NCBI RefSeq assembly: GCF_013466785.1
Contig: NZ_CP059163.1
Coordinates: 1,736,001-1,800,000 of the forward strand
DNA length: 64,000 nt
Source: Nocardioides marinisabuli
Lineage (GTDB): Bacteria > Actinomycetota > Actinomycetes > Propionibacteriales > Nocardioidaceae
Direction of reading: 5' to 3'
Below are positions 26,391 to 35,642 of this stretch, piece after piece (positions within the stretch are counted from its first letter, which is position 1; each line of letters opens with the position of its first letter). Under the pieces are notes generated by a model. It ran no database searches. It worked only from the letters and a program-made list of their open reading frames with translations, and was not told the origin of the DNA. Made by a program: the position numbers and the translations under genes.

Positions 26391-27140
26391 GTGACGAGCA
26401 ACCCCGCCTACGAGCACGCGATCGACGTCCAGCAGCTGCACAAGTCGTTCGGCGACAACGAGGTCCTCAAGGGCATCGACTTCCACGTCGACGACGGCCA
26501 GGTGGTCTGCGTCATCGGGCCCTCGGGATCGGGCAAGTCGACGCTGCTGCGCTGCGTCAACCGGTTGGAGGTGCCGACCAAGGGCCGGGTCCTCGTCGAG
26601 GGCGTCGACATCACCGACCCCGAGACGGACCTCAACGAGGTGCGCTCGCGGATCGGGATGGTCTTCCAGTCCTTCAACCTCTTCCCGCACCTGACCGTCA
26701 CCGCCAACCTGACCCTGGCCCAGCGCCGGGTCAAGAAGCGGAGTAAGGACGAGGCCCGTGAGTGCGCGCTGAGGAACCTCGAGCGGGTGGGTCTCTCGGA
26801 CAAGGCCGACGCCTACCCCGCGCACCTCTCCGGCGGCCAGCAGCAGCGGGTGGCGATCGCCCGGGCGCTGTCGATGGACCCCGACCTGATGCTCTTCGAC
26901 GAGCCGACCAGCGCGCTGGACCCCGAGCTCGTCGGCGACGTGCTCGCGGTGATGAAGTCGCTGGCCTCCGAGGGCATGACGATGATGGTCGTGACCCACG
27001 AGATGGGCTTCGCCCGCGAGGTCGGCGACAAGCTGGTCTTCATGGACGAGGGCGTCATCATGGAGGAGGGCGACCCCGCCGAGGTGCTCTCCGACCCGCA
27101 GCACGAGCGCACCCAGGAGTTCCTCTCCAAGGTGCTGTGA
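26391..27140 (+). CDS. amino-acid ABC transporter ATP-binding protein (GlnQ-like)
   Basis: 249 residues, normal length. Walker [10 protein letters not shown] (near 43-51), Q-loop [13 protein letters not shown], signature LSGGQQQR, Walker [15 protein letters not shown] and H-loop THEMGF are all intact. It powers the polar amino-acid importer. The GTG start lies four bases after the permease stop, completing a three-gene operon. The next gene has its own likely promoter. Confidence 0.94.
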   Translation: MTSNPAYEHAIDVQQLHKSFGDNEVLKGIDFHVDDGQVVCVIGPSGSGKSTLLRCVNRLEVPTKGRVLVEGVDITDPETDLNEVRSRIGMVFQSFNLFPHLTVTANLTLAQRRVKKRSKDEARECALRNLERVGLSDKADAYPAHLSGGQQQRVAIARALSMDPDLMLFDEPTSALDPELVGDVLAVMKSLASEGMTMMVVTHEMGFAREVGDKLVFMDEGVIMEEGDPAEVLSDPQHERTQEFLSKVL

Positions 27141-27159
27141 CGGACCTGCCCGGGCGGCG

Positions 27160-27165
27160 TACGGT
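27160..27165 (+). promoter_or_regulatory. -10 box of a probable leaderless transcript
   Basis: TACGGT, six bases, then ATG 27172. No Shine-Dalgarno precedes the gene, so a leaderless mRNA is likely even though the ABC operon ends only 31 bp upstream. Confidence 0.55.
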
Positions 27166-27171
27166 CGAGGC

Positions 27172-27675
27172 ATGACGCCCGGTGAGCTGCTGGCCGACTC
27201 CCTCGACCGCACCGCACAGAACGTCGAGTCCGTCCTCGACGGCCTCGGCCCCGACGACCTGGCGCACCGCCCGGCGCCCGGGGCGAACTCGATCGCCTGG
27301 CTGGTCTGGCACCTGACCCGCATCTACGACGACCACGTCGCCGCGGCCGCCGGGCGCGAGCAGGTGCACGTCGCGTCCGGGTACGCCGAGCGGCTCGGGC
27401 TGCCGTTCGACGCCGCCGACACCGGCTACGGGCACGGCGACGACGAGGTGGCCGCAGTCCGGGTGCCGGGCGACCTGCTCGGCGCCTACCTCCGCGCGGT
27501 GCACGAGGCGATGCGCCCCTGGGTGCAGGCGCTGGACGCCCCCGACCTCGACCGGGTCGTCGACGAGCGCTGGGACCCGCCGGTCACCCTCGGGGTGCGG
27601 CTGGTCTCCGTGGCCGACGACTGCGCCCAGCACGCCGGGCAGGCGGCGTACGTGCGGGGGCTGCTGGGCCGCTGA
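27172..27675 (+). CDS. DinB family protein
   Basis: 167 residues of the DinB/DUF664 four-helix family. It contains the metal-type histidines in AWLVWHLTRIYDDH and, late, DDCAQHAGQAAYVRGL, the spacing expected for a mononuclear metal site. Family members include thiol (mycothiol or bacillithiol)-dependent transferases and many uncharacterised proteins. The gene seems to have its own leaderless promoter, so a link with the ABC operon is not implied. Function unknown beyond the fold. Confidence 0.8.
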   Translation: MTPGELLADSLDRTAQNVESVLDGLGPDDLAHRPAPGANSIAWLVWHLTRIYDDHVAAAAGREQVHVASGYAERLGLPFDAADTGYGHGDDEVAAVRVPGDLLGAYLRAVHEAMRPWVQALDAPDLDRVVDERWDPPVTLGVRLVSVADDCAQHAGQAAYVRGLLGR

Positions 27676-27786
27676 GCCCCCGACCCGCCCGCCGGGTGCT
27701 GGACGGGGTGGTTGACGCCCGGCCCGCTCCTGGGATGGGGTGAGCCAGGCCACAGCCGTCTCGGGCGTGGCGCCTCGGGAGGACGC

Positions 27787-29151
27787 ATGCTGCGCAAGAT
27801 CGCCGGTCCGGCGAGCCGTTTCGTCGAACGCTGGATGCCGGGGGCCTTCGTGTTCGCGGTCGCCCTGACCCTGCTGGTGGCGGTGCTGTCGCTGACGCTG
27901 ACCGACACCGGTCCGCGCGAGCTCACGCTGGCCTGGGGCGACGGGCTGACCGGGCTGCTGGCGTTCATGACCCAGGTCGCGCTGGTGCTGCTGCTGGGCT
28001 ACACGCTCGCGAACCTGCCGCCGGTGCACCGGCTGCTGACCGCGGTGGCGGGGGTGCCGCGCACCCCGCGGGCGGCGTACGCGTTCGTCACCGTGGTGGC
28101 CGGCCTTGCCTCCCTGCTCAGCTTCGGCCTCGGCCTCATCGTCGGCGGGGTGGTGGCCGTCGAGGTGGCGCGCCGCTTCCGCGACCGGGGCACGCCCCTG
28201 CACTACCCGCTGCTGGTGGCCTCGGGCTACACCGGCTTCGTGGTCTGGCACATGGGCTACTCGGGCTCGGGACCGCTCAACGCCGCCACCGAGACCGGGG
28301 TCTACGCCACCACGCTCGGGATGGGCGTGGTGCCCGTCTCCGAGACCATCTTCGCCTGGTGGAACCTCGTGGCCGTCGCGGTGACGCTGCTGGTGATCGC
28401 GGTGGCGATGCCGCTGATGGCGCCCGGCGAGGGGGAACCGGTGCGGCCCGCCCCCGACGCCGTCTTCGAGGACTCCCAGGGACCCGCCGGCGCCGCCGCG
28501 GGTGCCCCGCAGGAGCAGGGCTCGCCCGCCGACCGGCTCGAGACCTCACGCCTGGTCACCTCGGTGATGGGCGTGGCGCTGGGCCTCTACCTGGTCCTGC
28601 ACTTCCTCGACAACGGCTTCGACCTGACCCTCGACATCGTCAACTGGACGTTCCTGTGCCTGGTGCTGCTGGTCGTCGCCAACGCCCGCCAGCTCGCGGC
28701 GCTCGTGGCCCGCGGCGGCCGCACCGTCGTTGAGGTGCTGCTGCAGTACCCCCTGTACGCCGGCATCGCGGCGATGATGGCCGCCAGCGGGCTGGCCGAG
28801 ATGCTGAGCAGCTGGGTCGTCGACGCCGCCACCCCCGGCACCCTGGGGGTCTTCGCGTTCCTCTCCGCCGGGCTGCTCAACCTCTTCGTGCCCTCGGGTG
28901 GGGGCCAGTTCGCGCTCCAGGCGCCGATCTTCGCCTCCGCGGCGGAGTCCCTCGACGTCACCCAGCCGGTGGTCATCATGGCGATCGCCTACGGCGACCA
29001 GTGGACCAACATGATCCAGCCCTTCTGGGCGGTGCCCCTGCTGGCCGTGGCGGGTCTGCGGGTGCGCGACATCATGGGCTACACCAGCGTGGTGCTGGTG
29101 GTCACCGGCGTCGTCTTCGTCTCCACGCTGCTGCTCGTCGGCGCGGGCTGA
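27787..29151 (+). CDS. short-chain fatty acid transporter (AtoE family)
   Basis: 454 residues, close to the 440-470 of the AtoE/SCFA transporter family. The protein has about ten membrane helices; family-type segments are RFVERWMPGAFVFA at the start, SGSGPLNAATETG in the middle, NLFVPSGGGQFALQAPIF and YGDQWTNMIQPFWAVP late. It probably imports butyrate or other short-chain acids. ATG 27787 is preceded by GGGAGGA, which is preferred over an upstream ATG at 27712. A hairpin spans its stop codon. Confidence 0.88.
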   Translation: MLRKIAGPASRFVERWMPGAFVFAVALTLLVAVLSLTLTDTGPRELTLAWGDGLTGLLAFMTQVALVLLLGYTLANLPPVHRLLTAVAGVPRTPRAAYAFVTVVAGLASLLSFGLGLIVGGVVAVEVARRFRDRGTPLHYPLLVASGYTGFVVWHMGYSGSGPLNAATETGVYATTLGMGVVPVSETIFAWWNLVAVAVTLLVIAVAMPLMAPGEGEPVRPAPDAVFEDSQGPAGAAAGAPQEQGSPADRLETSRLVTSVMGVALGLYLVLHFLDNGFDLTLDIVNWTFLCLVLLVVANARQLAALVARGGRTVVEVLLQYPLYAGIAAMMAASGLAEMLSSWVVDAATPGTLGVFAFLSAGLLNLFVPSGGGQFALQAPIFASAAESLDVTQPVVIMAIAYGDQWTNMIQPFWAVPLLAVAGLRVRDIMGYTSVVLVVTGVVFVSTLLLVGAG

Positions 29152-29170
29152 GCGCGGCCCAGCTCAGCCC
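29145..29170. terminator. hairpin spanning the stop of the fatty-acid transporter gene
   Basis: GGGCTGAGC pairs perfectly with GCTCAGCCC around eight bases. The left arm contains the TGA stop of the transporter; the right arm ends four bases before the end of the convergent peptidase gene, so it can act in both directions. Confidence 0.65.
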
Positions 29171-29173
29171 GGC

Positions 29174-30508
29174 TCAGCCCAGCAGCCGGCGGGCCAGGGC
29201 CTCGTGGAACTCGACGCTGTGGAGCAGGTCGTCGACGTGGATGCGCTCGTCGGCGTTGTGGAAGCCCTCCGCGACCACCTCCGCCGAGGTCGCCCGGTAG
29301 GGGTTGAAGCCGTACGCCGTCGTGCCGGCGCCGGCGCGCAGGTAGACCGAGTCGGTGAAGCCGGTGCCCAGCAGCGGCAGCAGGCTGCCGGTCTCGCCCT
29401 GCTGGGCGAGCACCGCGCCGATCGCGTCGATGAGCGGTGACTCCTCGGGGCTGCTGCTGCCGGCCACCAGGTGCTCGGGCCAGGTCAGCTCGTAGCGCAG
29501 GTCGTCGCCCAGCCGGGCCCGCACCGCGCGCTCGACGTCGGCCTCGGTGGTGCCCGGGAGGATCCGGCAGTCCAGCTCGACCCAGGCCCGGGCCGGCATC
29601 ACGTTGCGCTTGGACGAGCCGCCGACCAGGGTCGGCGCCATCGTGGTGCCCACCAGCGCCGGGAGCACGTCGAGCAGCAGCGGCTGCAGCCGCCCGGCGC
29701 GGGCCAGCGCGTCGTCGAGGTCGCCGGGCGGCTCCCCGAGCAGGATCTCCAGGGTGCGCTCGAGCAGCGGCGAGCGCTGCGGCTCGGCGGTGCCGAGCCC
29801 GATCCGGCGCAGCACCTCGCCCAGGTGCGGCACCGCGTTGTCGCCGATGGTGGGCGTCGAGGCGTGGCCGGCCTCGCCGACGGCGGTGACCCGCACCGGG
29901 TAGGTGCCCTTCTCGCCGACCCCCACCGGCAGCACGACGCGCCCGTCGCTGAGCACCATCCGCTCGCCGCCGCCCTCGTTGAGCGCCAGGTCGGGACGGA
30001 TGTCGGGGCGCGCCTCGAGCAGCCAGCGCATCCCCACGTCGTACATGCCGTCCTCCTCGTCGGCGACGGCCAGCAGCCACAGGTCGCCGCGCGGGCGGAA
30101 CCCGGAGCGGGCCAGGGCGGCCATCGCGACCGCGCGCCCGGCGACCTCCCCCTTCATGTCGATCGCGCCGCGCCCCCACAGCCAGCCCTCGTCGTCGACG
30201 ACGGCCTCGAACGGCGGGTGGGTCCAGTCGCGCGGGTCGGCCGGCACCACGTCGGTGTGCCCGACGAAGGCCAGCGACGGCGCCCCGCCGGTGCCGGGGA
30301 TGCGGGCGACCAGGTTGGCGCGCCGCTCGTCGCGCGCGACCAGCTCGCACTCGACGCCGTGGCCGCTGAGGTAGTCGTGGAGGTACTCCGCGGCCTGGGT
30401 CTCCTCGCCGGGTGCGCGCCCCAACGCCTCGGCGGGCGCGTTGCTGGTGTCCATCCGGATCAGGTCGCGGGCGACCCGCAGCACCTCGTCGTGCACGCCC
30501 GCGGTCAT
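29174..30508 (-). CDS. M20 family metallopeptidase / deacylase
   Basis: 444 residues. Zinc-ligand motifs of clan MH are present: GHTDVVPADP, GRGAIDMKGEVAG, ADEEDGM with the catalytic Glu, and FTDSVYLR near the end; the dimerisation domain lies around 190-330. It is annotated best as an ArgE/DapE/carboxypeptidase-type enzyme hydrolysing N-acyl amino acids or dipeptides. ATG 30508 overlaps the upstream S9 peptidase stop by four bases, so the two peptidases are co-translated. Confidence 0.9.
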   Translation of the reverse strand: MTAGVHDEVLRVARDLIRMDTSNAPAEALGRAPGEETQAAEYLHDYLSGHGVECELVARDERRANLVARIPGTGGAPSLAFVGHTDVVPADPRDWTHPPFEAVVDDEGWLWGRGAIDMKGEVAGRAVAMAALARSGFRPRGDLWLLAVADEEDGMYDVGMRWLLEARPDIRPDLALNEGGGERMVLSDGRVVLPVGVGEKGTYPVRVTAVGEAGHASTPTIGDNAVPHLGEVLRRIGLGTAEPQRSPLLERTLEILLGEPPGDLDDALARAGRLQPLLLDVLPALVGTTMAPTLVGGSSKRNVMPARAWVELDCRILPGTTEADVERAVRARLGDDLRYELTWPEHLVAGSSSPEESPLIDAIGAVLAQQGETGSLLPLLGTGFTDSVYLRAGAGTTAYGFNPYRATSAEVVAEGFHNADERIHVDDLLHSVEFHEALARRLLG

Positions 30509-32694
30509 CGCGCGCCGTCCTTCCCGCTGTCCTGGTCGGTGTCCTGGTCGGTGATCTTGTCGAGGACCCACGCGTAGACCTCGGCCTCGTAGTGCAGGTG
30601 GCCCAGGCGCCCCGAGGGCCCGGAGTGGGCGCCGGCGCCCACCTCGCAGCGGAACAGGCAGCGCGGCCCCCACCCGGGGTCGCTGTGCCGCAGCGCGGCC
30701 ACCCACTTGGCAGGCTCGTGCACCAGCACCCGCGGGTCGTGCAGCGCGCCGGTGACCAGCAGGTCCGGGCGCGAGCCGGCCGGCGGCAGGTTGTCGTACG
30801 GCGAGTAGGCCAGCATCCACGCGTGCTCGTCGGGCCGGCGCGGGTCGCCCCACTCCTCCCACTCGTTGACCGTCAGCGGGATGCTGGCGTCGAGCATCGT
30901 GGTGACCACGTCGACGAAGGGCACCTCGGCGACCACCGCCCGCCAGCGCTCCGGCCGCTGGCTGAGCACCGCACCCTGGAGGAGGCCGCCCGCGCTCAGG
31001 CCCCGGGTGGCCAGGCGGCGCCCGTCGACGAGGCCGTCGAGCGCGTCGGCGACGGCGAGGTGGTCGGTGAAGGAGTGCTGCTTGGCCGCCAGCCGGCCGT
31101 CGAGCCACCAGCGCCGGCCGCCCTCGCCGCCGCCGCGCACGTGCACGTGGGCGAAGACCACGCCCCGGTCCAGCAGGCTGGGCAGGGCCGGGTCGAAGTC
31201 GGGCTCGAAGACGTACTCGTAGGCGCCGTAGGCGTAGAGCAGCGCCGGGGCGGTGCCGTCGAGCGGGGTGTCGCGGTGCCGCACGAGCGTCACCGGCACC
31301 GGGGTGGCGTCGGCGGAGGGGAACCAGCGGCGCTCGGTCACGTAGTGCGCGGGGTCGTGGCCCGGGGCCTCCTGCCGCCCCAGCTCGCGCTGCCCGCCGC
31401 TGGCCAGGTCGACCTCGAGCCACCGGGTGGGCTCGACGTGCGCGCGGTCGTGGACCGTCACGGTCGTGGCGTCGTAGTCGGTACAGCGACCCAGGTGCAC
31501 GGCGCCGCCGGGGAAGCCGCTGGCGACCACCAGCCCCGGGCCGGCCAGGTCGTCGTGCGGCAGCAGGCGCAACCGGTGCTCGGCCTGCGTGCGCAGGCCG
31601 AGCACCACGTGGCCGGCGAAGGCGTCGACCCGTTCGAGGCGCTCGGCGGGGTCCTCGGGGCGGACCTCCACCCAGGAGGTCTCGTCCTGGCCCTCCGCCG
31701 TCGCGGGCACGGGCGCGCGGACCAGCCGCATCTCCTCGGCACCGTCGTCGGTGACGAGCAGCAGGTGGCCGCCGTCGGGCCCGCGCACGTGCTCGGCGCG
31801 GTAGACCACGCCGGGGCGCCGGCCCCCGACCGAGCGGGGGGCCGCGGTCGGGTCGGCCGTCGGGACCACCCAGGTCTCGCCGGTGGTGCGGCTCTCGCTG
31901 GTGATGATCACCAGCTCGCCGCTGCGGCTGGCGCGCAGGTGCAGCTCGTGGGCCTCGTCGGGCTCGCTGAGCACCAGCACGTCGTCGGCCACGTCGCTGC
32001 CCAGCCGGTGCCGCCAGACCTGGTGGGGGCGGTAGGCGTCGTCGTGGACGGTGTAGAAGAACTCGCGGGAGTCCGCGCTCCAGGCCCCGCCGTAGTAGCA
32101 GCGTGCGACCTCGTCGGGCAGGTCGGCGCCGGTGCGCAGGTCGCGGAAGCGCAGCCGGTAGACCTCGTCGCCGGTGGTGTCGACGGCGTGGGCCAGCACC
32201 TGCTCGTCGGGGCTCACCAGGGCCAGCCCGAGCTCGAGGTGGCCGCTGCCGGTGTCGAGCTCGCCGACGTCCAGGACGACCTCGTCGCGGGTCTTGTCGG
32301 CACCCTCGGAGCGGCCACGGAAAACATCGGTAAAATCTTGATCTACAACGGATTCCGTCTCAGAATGTGACTTATTACCACGGATTCTTCGGCGAATAAC
32401 CGCGTACTCACTACCGGCCGGGTGCTCGGTGTAGTAGGAGTACCTCGAGCGGTCCCACGAGGGTGACCGCTCGTCGTTCGGCACCCGGGACGCCATCTCG
32501 GAGGCCAGCCCCACCACCTGGGAGTGCAGATGCGCAGAGGCAGCGTCGTAGTAGGACCGCTCGGCGGCGAGGTGCGCCAGCACCTCCGGCGAGGACACGT
32601 CGTGCAGCCAGGCGAAGGGGTCGGGTCGCTCGACCCCGTGCTCGCGGTGGGCGTGGGTGCGCGGAGCGGCGACCGGGGGCGCGGGTGGCTTCAC
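30505..32694 (-). CDS. S9A family prolyl oligopeptidase / oligopeptidase B-like, with an AT-rich insert
   Basis: 729 residues. An N-terminal beta-propeller precedes the alpha/beta hydrolase domain. The catalytic Ser is in GLSAGG, Asp in LVTGALHDPRV and His in GAGAHSGPSG, so the triad is complete. It cuts short peptides in the cytoplasm. GTG 32694 is chosen because a -10 box (TACCTT on this strand, 32702-32707) lies seven bases upstream, implying a leaderless mRNA; TTG 32703 is the alternative. Residues about 97-126, coded by 32318-32405, are AT-rich and polar (RGNKSHSETESVVDQDF) and have no counterpart in the usual YxVxxR to EVVLDV stretch. Whether the insert is tolerated is unknown. Confidence 0.88.
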   Translation of the reverse strand: MKPPAPPVAAPRTHAHREHGVERPDPFAWLHDVSSPEVLAHLAAERSYYDAASAHLHSQVVGLASEMASRVPNDERSPSWDRSRYSYYTEHPAGSEYAVIRRRIRGNKSHSETESVVDQDFTDVFRGRSEGADKTRDEVVLDVGELDTGSGHLELGLALVSPDEQVLAHAVDTTGDEVYRLRFRDLRTGADLPDEVARCYYGGAWSADSREFFYTVHDDAYRPHQVWRHRLGSDVADDVLVLSEPDEAHELHLRASRSGELVIITSESRTTGETWVVPTADPTAAPRSVGGRRPGVVYRAEHVRGPDGGHLLLVTDDGAEEMRLVRAPVPATAEGQDETSWVEVRPEDPAERLERVDAFAGHVVLGLRTQAEHRLRLLPHDDLAGPGLVVASGFPGGAVHLGRCTDYDATTVTVHDRAHVEPTRWLEVDLASGGQRELGRQEAPGHDPAHYVTERRWFPSADATPVPVTLVRHRDTPLDGTAPALLYAYGAYEYVFEPDFDPALPSLLDRGVVFAHVHVRGGGEGGRRWWLDGRLAAKQHSFTDHLAVADALDGLVDGRRLATRGLSAGGLLQGAVLSQRPERWRAVVAEVPFVDVVTTMLDASIPLTVNEWEEWGDPRRPDEHAWMLAYSPYDNLPPAGSRPDLLVTGALHDPRVLVHEPAKWVAALRHSDPGWGPRCLFRCEVGAGAHSGPSGRLGHLHYEAEVYAWVLDKITDQDTDQDSGKDGAR
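32315..32406. other. AT-rich in-frame insert inside the S9 peptidase gene
   Basis: Roughly 90 bp near 45 percent GC inside a gene above 70 percent. A 7-bp direct repeat, CCACGGA, occurs at 32315-32321 and again at 32378-32384, exactly 63 bp (21 codons) apart. The reading frame is kept. Confidence 0.6.
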
Positions 32695-34602
32695 GGGCGT
32701 CAAGGTACGACGAAGCGGCGCGCCGCGGCAGGGGTCCGGCCGACCGGTGCGCGGGCCCGCGCGCTCGTGGGCGTGCTGGCCGCCTGCCTGCTGCCGCTCG
32801 GCCTGCTGGCCGGCCCGGGCGGCGCGGCCGCGTCGGCGAGCCAGGGCGAGGACCCGGTGCGGTTCACCGTCGCGCTGCTCAACGAGGTCGACAGCTTCAA
32901 CCCCTTCCTCGGCATCGAGGTCGAGTCCTACGAGATGTGGGCGCTGACCTACGACTACCTGGTGGACTTCTCCACCGACGACCTGTCCCTGCAGCCCTCG
33001 CTGGCCACCGACTGGGAGAGCAGCGACGACGGGCTGGAGTGGCGCTTCACCATCCGCGACGACGTCACCTGGTCCGACGGCGAGCCGCTGACCGCCGACG
33101 ACCTGGCCTTCACCTACGGCCGGGTGCTCGGCAAGGGCCCCGAGGCCGCCACCTGGAAGTCGTGGCTGGCCGGGGTCACCGACGTCGAGGCCACCGACGA
33201 CACGACGCTGGTGATGACGCTGTCGCGGCCCAACAGCGTGCTGCCGATGGTGCCGATCCCGATCGTGCCCCAGCACGTGTGGTCGGACGTGACGGGCGAG
33301 CAGATGAAGTCCTACGCCGCCGAGCCCACCGACGGTGCGCCGGTGGTCGGCTCCGGGCCGTTCCGGCTCGTCGAGGGCACCGCGGGCGGCTCGACGTACC
33401 GCTTCGAGGCCAACCCCGACTACTGGAACGGCGCCCCGCACGTCGACGAGGTCGTCTTCCGGGTCTTCAAGAGCGAGGACCCCGCCGTGCAGGCGCTGGT
33501 CAAGGGCGAGGTCGACTTCGTCGAGGGCATCTCGGCGCTCCAGGTCGCCTCGCTGGAGGGCCGCGACGGGGTGCTGGCCCAGAACGCCGACACCCCGGGC
33601 TTCGACGAGATCTCCTTCAACGCGGGCTCGGTCGACCTCGAGACCGGGGAGCCGATCGGCGACCCCAACCCGGCCGTGCTCGACCCCGACTTCCGCTTCG
33701 CGCTGGGCCTCGCGCTCGACCGCCAGCAGCTGGTCGACACCGTCTACCAGGGGGCCGGGCGGCCCGGCTCGACCATCGTCCCGCCGGGCTACGCGACCTT
33801 CCACTGGGAGCCGCCGGCCGAGGACTTGAGCCACGACCCCGAGCGCGCCGCGGCGCTGCTCGACGAGGCGGGCTACACGACGGGCCCCGACGGGATGCGC
33901 ACCCTGCCCGACGGCTCGCCGATCGGCACCCTGCGCCTCTTCGCCCGCTCCGACTCCGCGACCTCGACCGACGTGATGGCCTACTTCAAGGAGTGGCTCG
34001 CCGACCTGGGCATCGACTCCGAGGTGACCACCGTGGAGTCCTCCAAGCTCACCGACATCATCCTGGCCGGCGAGTTCGACGCCTTCGAGTGGGGCTGGTT
34101 CGTCGACGCCGACCCGACCTCGATGCTCAGCTACATGACCTGCGACCAGCGGGGCAACTGGTCGGACTCCTGGTACTGCGACGAGGACTACGACGCCCTC
34201 TTCGAGCAGCAGGGCTCCGAGCTCGACCCCGAGGCCCGCGCCGAGCAGATCCACTCGATGCAGGAGATGCTCTTCCGCGACGCGCCCTACCTGGTCACGG
34301 CCTACAACACCACCGGCCAGGCCGTGCGCAGCGACCGCTTCGCCTGCCTGCTGCAGCAGCCGGCCGGGACCGGGCAGTGGATCTTCCAGCAGGGCACCCA
34401 CACCTACCGCTCCATCCGGCCCGCCGACGAGGCCGGTGACTGCGACGGCAGCACCGGCGCCACCGAGGCCTCCGAGGCCGGGGCCGACGAGGGCGTCGGC
34501 ACCGGGGTGCTGGTGGGCATGGGCGGGCTGGCCGTGCTGCTCGCGGCCGGCGCGGCGGTGCTCGTCGTACGCCGTCGCGCGAGCGCGGAGGACCGCGAGT
34601 GA
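32647..34602 (+). CDS. peptide ABC transporter substrate-binding protein with C-terminal membrane anchor
   Basis: Family 5 solute-binding protein, about 630 mature residues. After a basic, hydrophobic signal (RALVGVLAACLLPLGLLAG) come FTVALLNEVDSFNPFLG, TIRDDVTWSDGEPLTADD and the Dpp/Opp-type VGSGPFRLVEG. Unlike most homologues it lacks a lipobox and ends with a Pro-free acidic linker, a helix (GVLVGMGGLAVLLAAGAAVLVV) and RRRASAEDRE, so it is probably held by a C-terminal anchor. The start is unresolved: GTG 32647 overlaps the divergent peptidase; GTG 32767 would truncate the signal. Its stop overlaps the first permease (GTGA). Confidence 0.85.
   Translation: MGVGARSGDRGRGWLHGRQGTTKRRAAAGVRPTGARARALVGVLAACLLPLGLLAGPGGAAASASQGEDPVRFTVALLNEVDSFNPFLGIEVESYEMWALTYDYLVDFSTDDLSLQPSLATDWESSDDGLEWRFTIRDDVTWSDGEPLTADDLAFTYGRVLGKGPEAATWKSWLAGVTDVEATDDTTLVMTLSRPNSVLPMVPIPIVPQHVWSDVTGEQMKSYAAEPTDGAPVVGSGPFRLVEGTAGGSTYRFEANPDYWNGAPHVDEVVFRVFKSEDPAVQALVKGEVDFVEGISALQVASLEGRDGVLAQNADTPGFDEISFNAGSVDLETGEPIGDPNPAVLDPDFRFALGLALDRQQLVDTVYQGAGRPGSTIVPPGYATFHWEPPAEDLSHDPERAAALLDEAGYTTGPDGMRTLPDGSPIGTLRLFARSDSATSTDVMAYFKEWLADLGIDSEVTTVESSKLTDIILAGEFDAFEWGWFVDADPTSMLSYMTCDQRGNWSDSWYCDEDYDALFEQQGSELDPEARAEQIHSMQEMLFRDAPYLVTAYNTTGQAVRSDRFACLLQQPAGTGQWIFQQGTHTYRSIRPADEAGDCDGSTGATEASEAGADEGVGTGVLVGMGGLAVLLAAGAAVLVVRRRASAEDRE
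32702..32707 (-). promoter_or_regulatory. -10 box of a probable leaderless transcript (S9 peptidase)
   Basis: TACCTT on the minus strand, seven bases, then GTG 32694. It is the reason for preferring this start over TTG 32703. Confidence 0.5.
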
Positions 34603-35642
34603 CCCTCGCGGCCAGCGCCGAGGGGGTGCTCGCGGCCCCGTCGGGCGGGCGCCGGGCGCGCGGCGGCTACGGACGCTACGCCGGGGGCAAGGTGCTGGGC
34701 TCGCTCGGCAGCCTGGCGTTCGTGCTCGTGGTCAACTTCTTCCTCTTCCGGGTGCTGCCCGGCGACCCGGCGCGCACCCTGGGCCGGGGCCGGTTCAGCT
34801 CGCCGGAGCAGCTCGAGGCGTTCAGCGCGACGTACGGGCTCGACGAGCCGCTGCCCCGGCAGTTCCTGACCTACCTGGGCAACACGCTCACCGGCGACCT
34901 CGGCGTCTCGCTGCGCTACCGGGTGCCGGTCGCCGACCTGCTGCTCGACCGGATCGGGCCGACCCTGCTGCTGGTCGGCACCTCGACGCTGCTGGCCGCG
35001 ATGATCGGGATGTGGCTGGGCACCCGCGCGGCCTGGGCCCACGGGCAGCGCTTCGACCGGCTCTCGACCGGCGCCTCGCTGACCCTCTACTCGATGCCCG
35101 AGTGGTGGCTGGGGCTGCTGCTCATCGCCACCCTGGCCGTCGGGTTCGGGCCGGTGCCCGGGCTGTTCCCCACCGGCGGGCTGCACTCCGTCGACGTCGA
35201 CCCCTGGTCGCCGGGCGGGGTGCTCGACGTGGCGCGCCACCTCACGCTGCCGGTGCTGACCCTGACCCTGGCCTACCTGGCCGACTACGCGCTCATCATG
35301 CGCAGCTCGCTGCTCGACGAGCTGGGCTCGGACTACCTGACCACCGCCCGGGCCAAGGGCCTGCGCGACGTCGCGGTGCGCAACCGGCACGCCGTGCCCA
35401 ACGCCCTGCTGCCCGCCACCACGGTGCTCGCGCTCAACTTCGGGTTCGTGGTCGCCGGCGCGATCACCGTCGAGACCGTCTTCTCCATCCCCGGGCTCGG
35501 CCTGCTGGCCACCGAGGCGCTGGAGATCCCCGACTACTGGGTGCTCCAGGGCGCGTTCCTGGTGGCCTCGGTCGGCGTCATCCTGGCCAACCTCCTGGCC
35601 AACCTGCTGTACGGCGTCCTCGACCCGCGGGTGCGCACGTGA
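34599..35642 (+). CDS. peptide/nickel ABC transporter permease (DppB-like)
   Basis: 347 residues with about six helices. The N-terminal FVLVVNFFLFRVLPGDPART and the later TTARAKGLRDVAVRNRHAVPNAL coupling loop are typical of the DppB/OppB subfamily, as is VETVFSIPGLGLLATEA. It pairs with the DppC-like permease that overlaps its stop. GTG start overlaps the binding-protein stop by four bases. Together with genes through 38549 it forms a five-gene importer, here placed back to back with two peptidase genes. Confidence 0.92.
   Translation: MTLAASAEGVLAAPSGGRRARGGYGRYAGGKVLGSLGSLAFVLVVNFFLFRVLPGDPARTLGRGRFSSPEQLEAFSATYGLDEPLPRQFLTYLGNTLTGDLGVSLRYRVPVADLLLDRIGPTLLLVGTSTLLAAMIGMWLGTRAAWAHGQRFDRLSTGASLTLYSMPEWWLGLLLIATLAVGFGPVPGLFPTGGLHSVDVDPWSPGGVLDVARHLTLPVLTLTLAYLADYALIMRSSLLDELGSDYLTTARAKGLRDVAVRNRHAVPNALLPATTVLALNFGFVVAGAITVETVFSIPGLGLLATEALEIPDYWVLQGAFLVASVGVILANLLANLLYGVLDPRVRT

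Noticed and set aside
30505..34401. A 1298-codon reading of the S9 peptidase
   Set aside because: The first part is antisense to the binding-protein gene; homology starts near 32694.
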